Positions 63,086 to 64,000 of a stretch of 64,000 nucleotides of DNA are shown one piece after another; positions within the stretch are counted from its first letter, which is position 1; every line of letters starts with the position of its first letter. Origin of the DNA: OMII01 sp947467385 (GTDB taxonomy: Bacteria; Bdellovibrionota_C; UBA2361; OMII01); the NCBI GenBank assembly GCA_044360075.1, contig JBIKLA010000013.1, positions 39,542-103,541 on the forward strand, given 5' to 3'. Below the pieces are notes generated by a model. The model made no database searches. It saw only the letters and a program-made list of their open reading frames with translations, and was not told the DNA's origin. The translations under genes and the position numbers were made by a program.

Positions 63086-63698
63086 TAAGGAAGCCAAAGG
63101 ACTCATAGGCCGCAAGGCTGATTGAGCTCCTAAAGAACTTACACGCAGTATCGTAAGTTCGAAGCTACTTAGGTAGGAGCACTTGCCGAGACCTTTGGTC
63201 TTGTGAGCTCTTGGTCAACCGATCGTTTCTCTCATTGGCTCTCGTGTTCTCGCACGAGAGAGATACTACCTGCTATGTAAGCTAAGCAGCTTCTATCGAT
63301 AGCCTCGTTGCCCCTTTGGGAACTTGGTATCGCCAAGATTCCCGACTTTTCCAGGGTAAACCCCTGGTCTTGTTTTGGGCGCACAGTCCTTAAATCGCAG
63401 TTGGCGAAGCTTAGGGACGGGCTGTCAAAAAAATCTGGTTTGAGTAGAAGTATTAATTTTACACGCAACTCCGCTGATTCTTTTTGAGGAATCAGAAAGT
63501 GAGGTTTCTGGTTGAAACCCACGTTAGGGAGAGCGATGTAAACGAGTGTAATAACTTCAATTGAGATTGCGTGCCGGTATACGACATATCCGCCGCAATC
63601 AAATGAGTCATTATTCTCGAGCGCAACCGGCAAGCAAGATAAGAAATTGTCTTGGCTTTATCGTATTTGAATTCGGCAGCTTGAAGTTTTAAGAAAAA
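63086..63698 (+). other. 16S-23S internal transcribed spacer without tRNA genes
   Basis: About 613 bp. No tRNA-Ile or tRNA-Ala cloverleaf or TTCGAATC/TTCGAGTC T-loop was found. Several hairpins are visible, for example GAACTTAC/GTAAGTTC near 63136-63161 and CTCTCGTG/CACGAGAG near 63239-63262, as expected of processing structures. A 133-codon minus-strand frame (63232-63633) is judged accidental. Confidence 0.8.
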
Positions 63699-64000
63699 AG
63701 TTAAGCTGCTAAGGGTATACGGTGGATGCCTTGGCAGTAGGAGGCGATGAAGGACGTAGTATGGCTGCGATAAGCCACGGAGAGGTGCCTAACAACCTTT
63801 GACCCGTGGATCTCCGAATGAGGAAACTCGGCCTAATGGCCACTCCGCAAGGAGAGCGAACGCAGGGAATTGAAAAATCTTAGTACCTGTAGGAAAAGAA
63901 ATCTAAAGAGATTCCCCTAGTAGTGCGAGCGAAGAGGGAATAGCCCAAATTTATGGTGAGCAATCTCCATATTGGTTGTAGGGCGTGCAATAAAGTGGAC
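63699..64000 (+). rRNA. rrl: 23S ribosomal RNA, 5' part, cut by window end
   Basis: The 5' end matches the bacterial pattern TTAAGCTGCTAAGGGTATACGGTGG (given here in part: TTAAGCTGCTAAG, then ACGGTGGATGCCTTGGCAGT). GAGGCGATGAAGGACGTAG and GCGATAAGCC-like segments follow. Only about 300 nt lie in the window. Confidence 0.95.

Noticed and set aside
63232..63633. 133-codon minus-strand frame
   Set aside because: It lies wholly in the transcribed 16S-23S spacer, antisense to rRNA transcription, with no recognisable protein.

Overview
The window reads as chromosomal DNA of a free-living, Gram-negative-type bacterium with moderately high GC in the coding parts. The evidence is several signal-peptide and lipoprotein genes, a MacAB-like tripartite exporter, phosphatidylserine synthase next to a likely phospholipid N-methyltransferase, NuoB, murI, and Shine-Dalgarno sites that match the 16S 3' end. 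The 16S gene (61570-63085) has a short V3 stem and some alphaproteobacteria-like stretches, but the protein set does not look like an ordinary alphaproteobacterium. I cannot place it below domain level by eye. No prophage, IS element, integron or CRISPR array is visible. Genes are tightly packed and many share ATGA-type stop/start overlaps.

Layout. 1-1961: end of a receiver-domain protein, then a hybrid histidine kinase. 1965-6640: a lone nuoB, a secreted FKBP isomerase, a hexapeptide acyltransferase, a 21-bp minisatellite, two unknown exported proteins and a TSUP permease. 6716-13358: seven co-directional genes forming one apparent operon. They are a small protein, a DUF6754-like membrane protein, three further unknown membrane proteins, a GlmL/MutL-type ASKHA ATPase and a barrel-sandwich protein. 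No glutamate mutase is present, and this is one of the strongest candidates for an undescribed system. 13384-18892: TraB/TIKI-like protein, DinB-like protein, GT87 glycosyltransferase, MsbA-like ABC exporter and glutamate racemase.

18889-26127 (minus strand): a MoxR ATPase, TPR protein, transglutaminase and DUF58 operon, preceded by a cluster of DnaA-box-like sites. 26344-29985: a full-length but ATPase-dead-looking UvrA relative translationally coupled to pssA, then a phospholipid methyltransferase-like gene. 30399-36579: pgi, an SLC13/RCK permease, tRNA-Arg(CCG), DUF6428, small unknown genes and pterin dehydratase. 36686-43164: thiol peroxidase, MacA/MacB-like exporter, lipoprotein, membrane protein and a secreted reprolysin-like metalloprotease. 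43176-53229: Uup-type ABC-F protein, methyltransferase, PRPP synthetase with a ~130-residue N-terminal extension, valS, HAD and metallo-beta-lactamase-fold hydrolases, and phosphomannomutase/phosphoglucomutase.

53883-60910: a second unusual neighbourhood. It holds an AbiEii-like nucleotidyltransferase with an extra N-terminal domain, a three-part HPPK/deaminase-like/methyltransferase fusion, an alpha-toroid-like protein, a poly(A) polymerase/CCA-enzyme-like nucleotidyltransferase, and yajQ. 60911-64000: the start of an rRNA operon, with 16S, a spacer without tRNA genes, and the first ~300 bases of 23S.

Coordinates give the start codon I judge most likely. Family assignments come from motifs read by eye, and no database search was possible.
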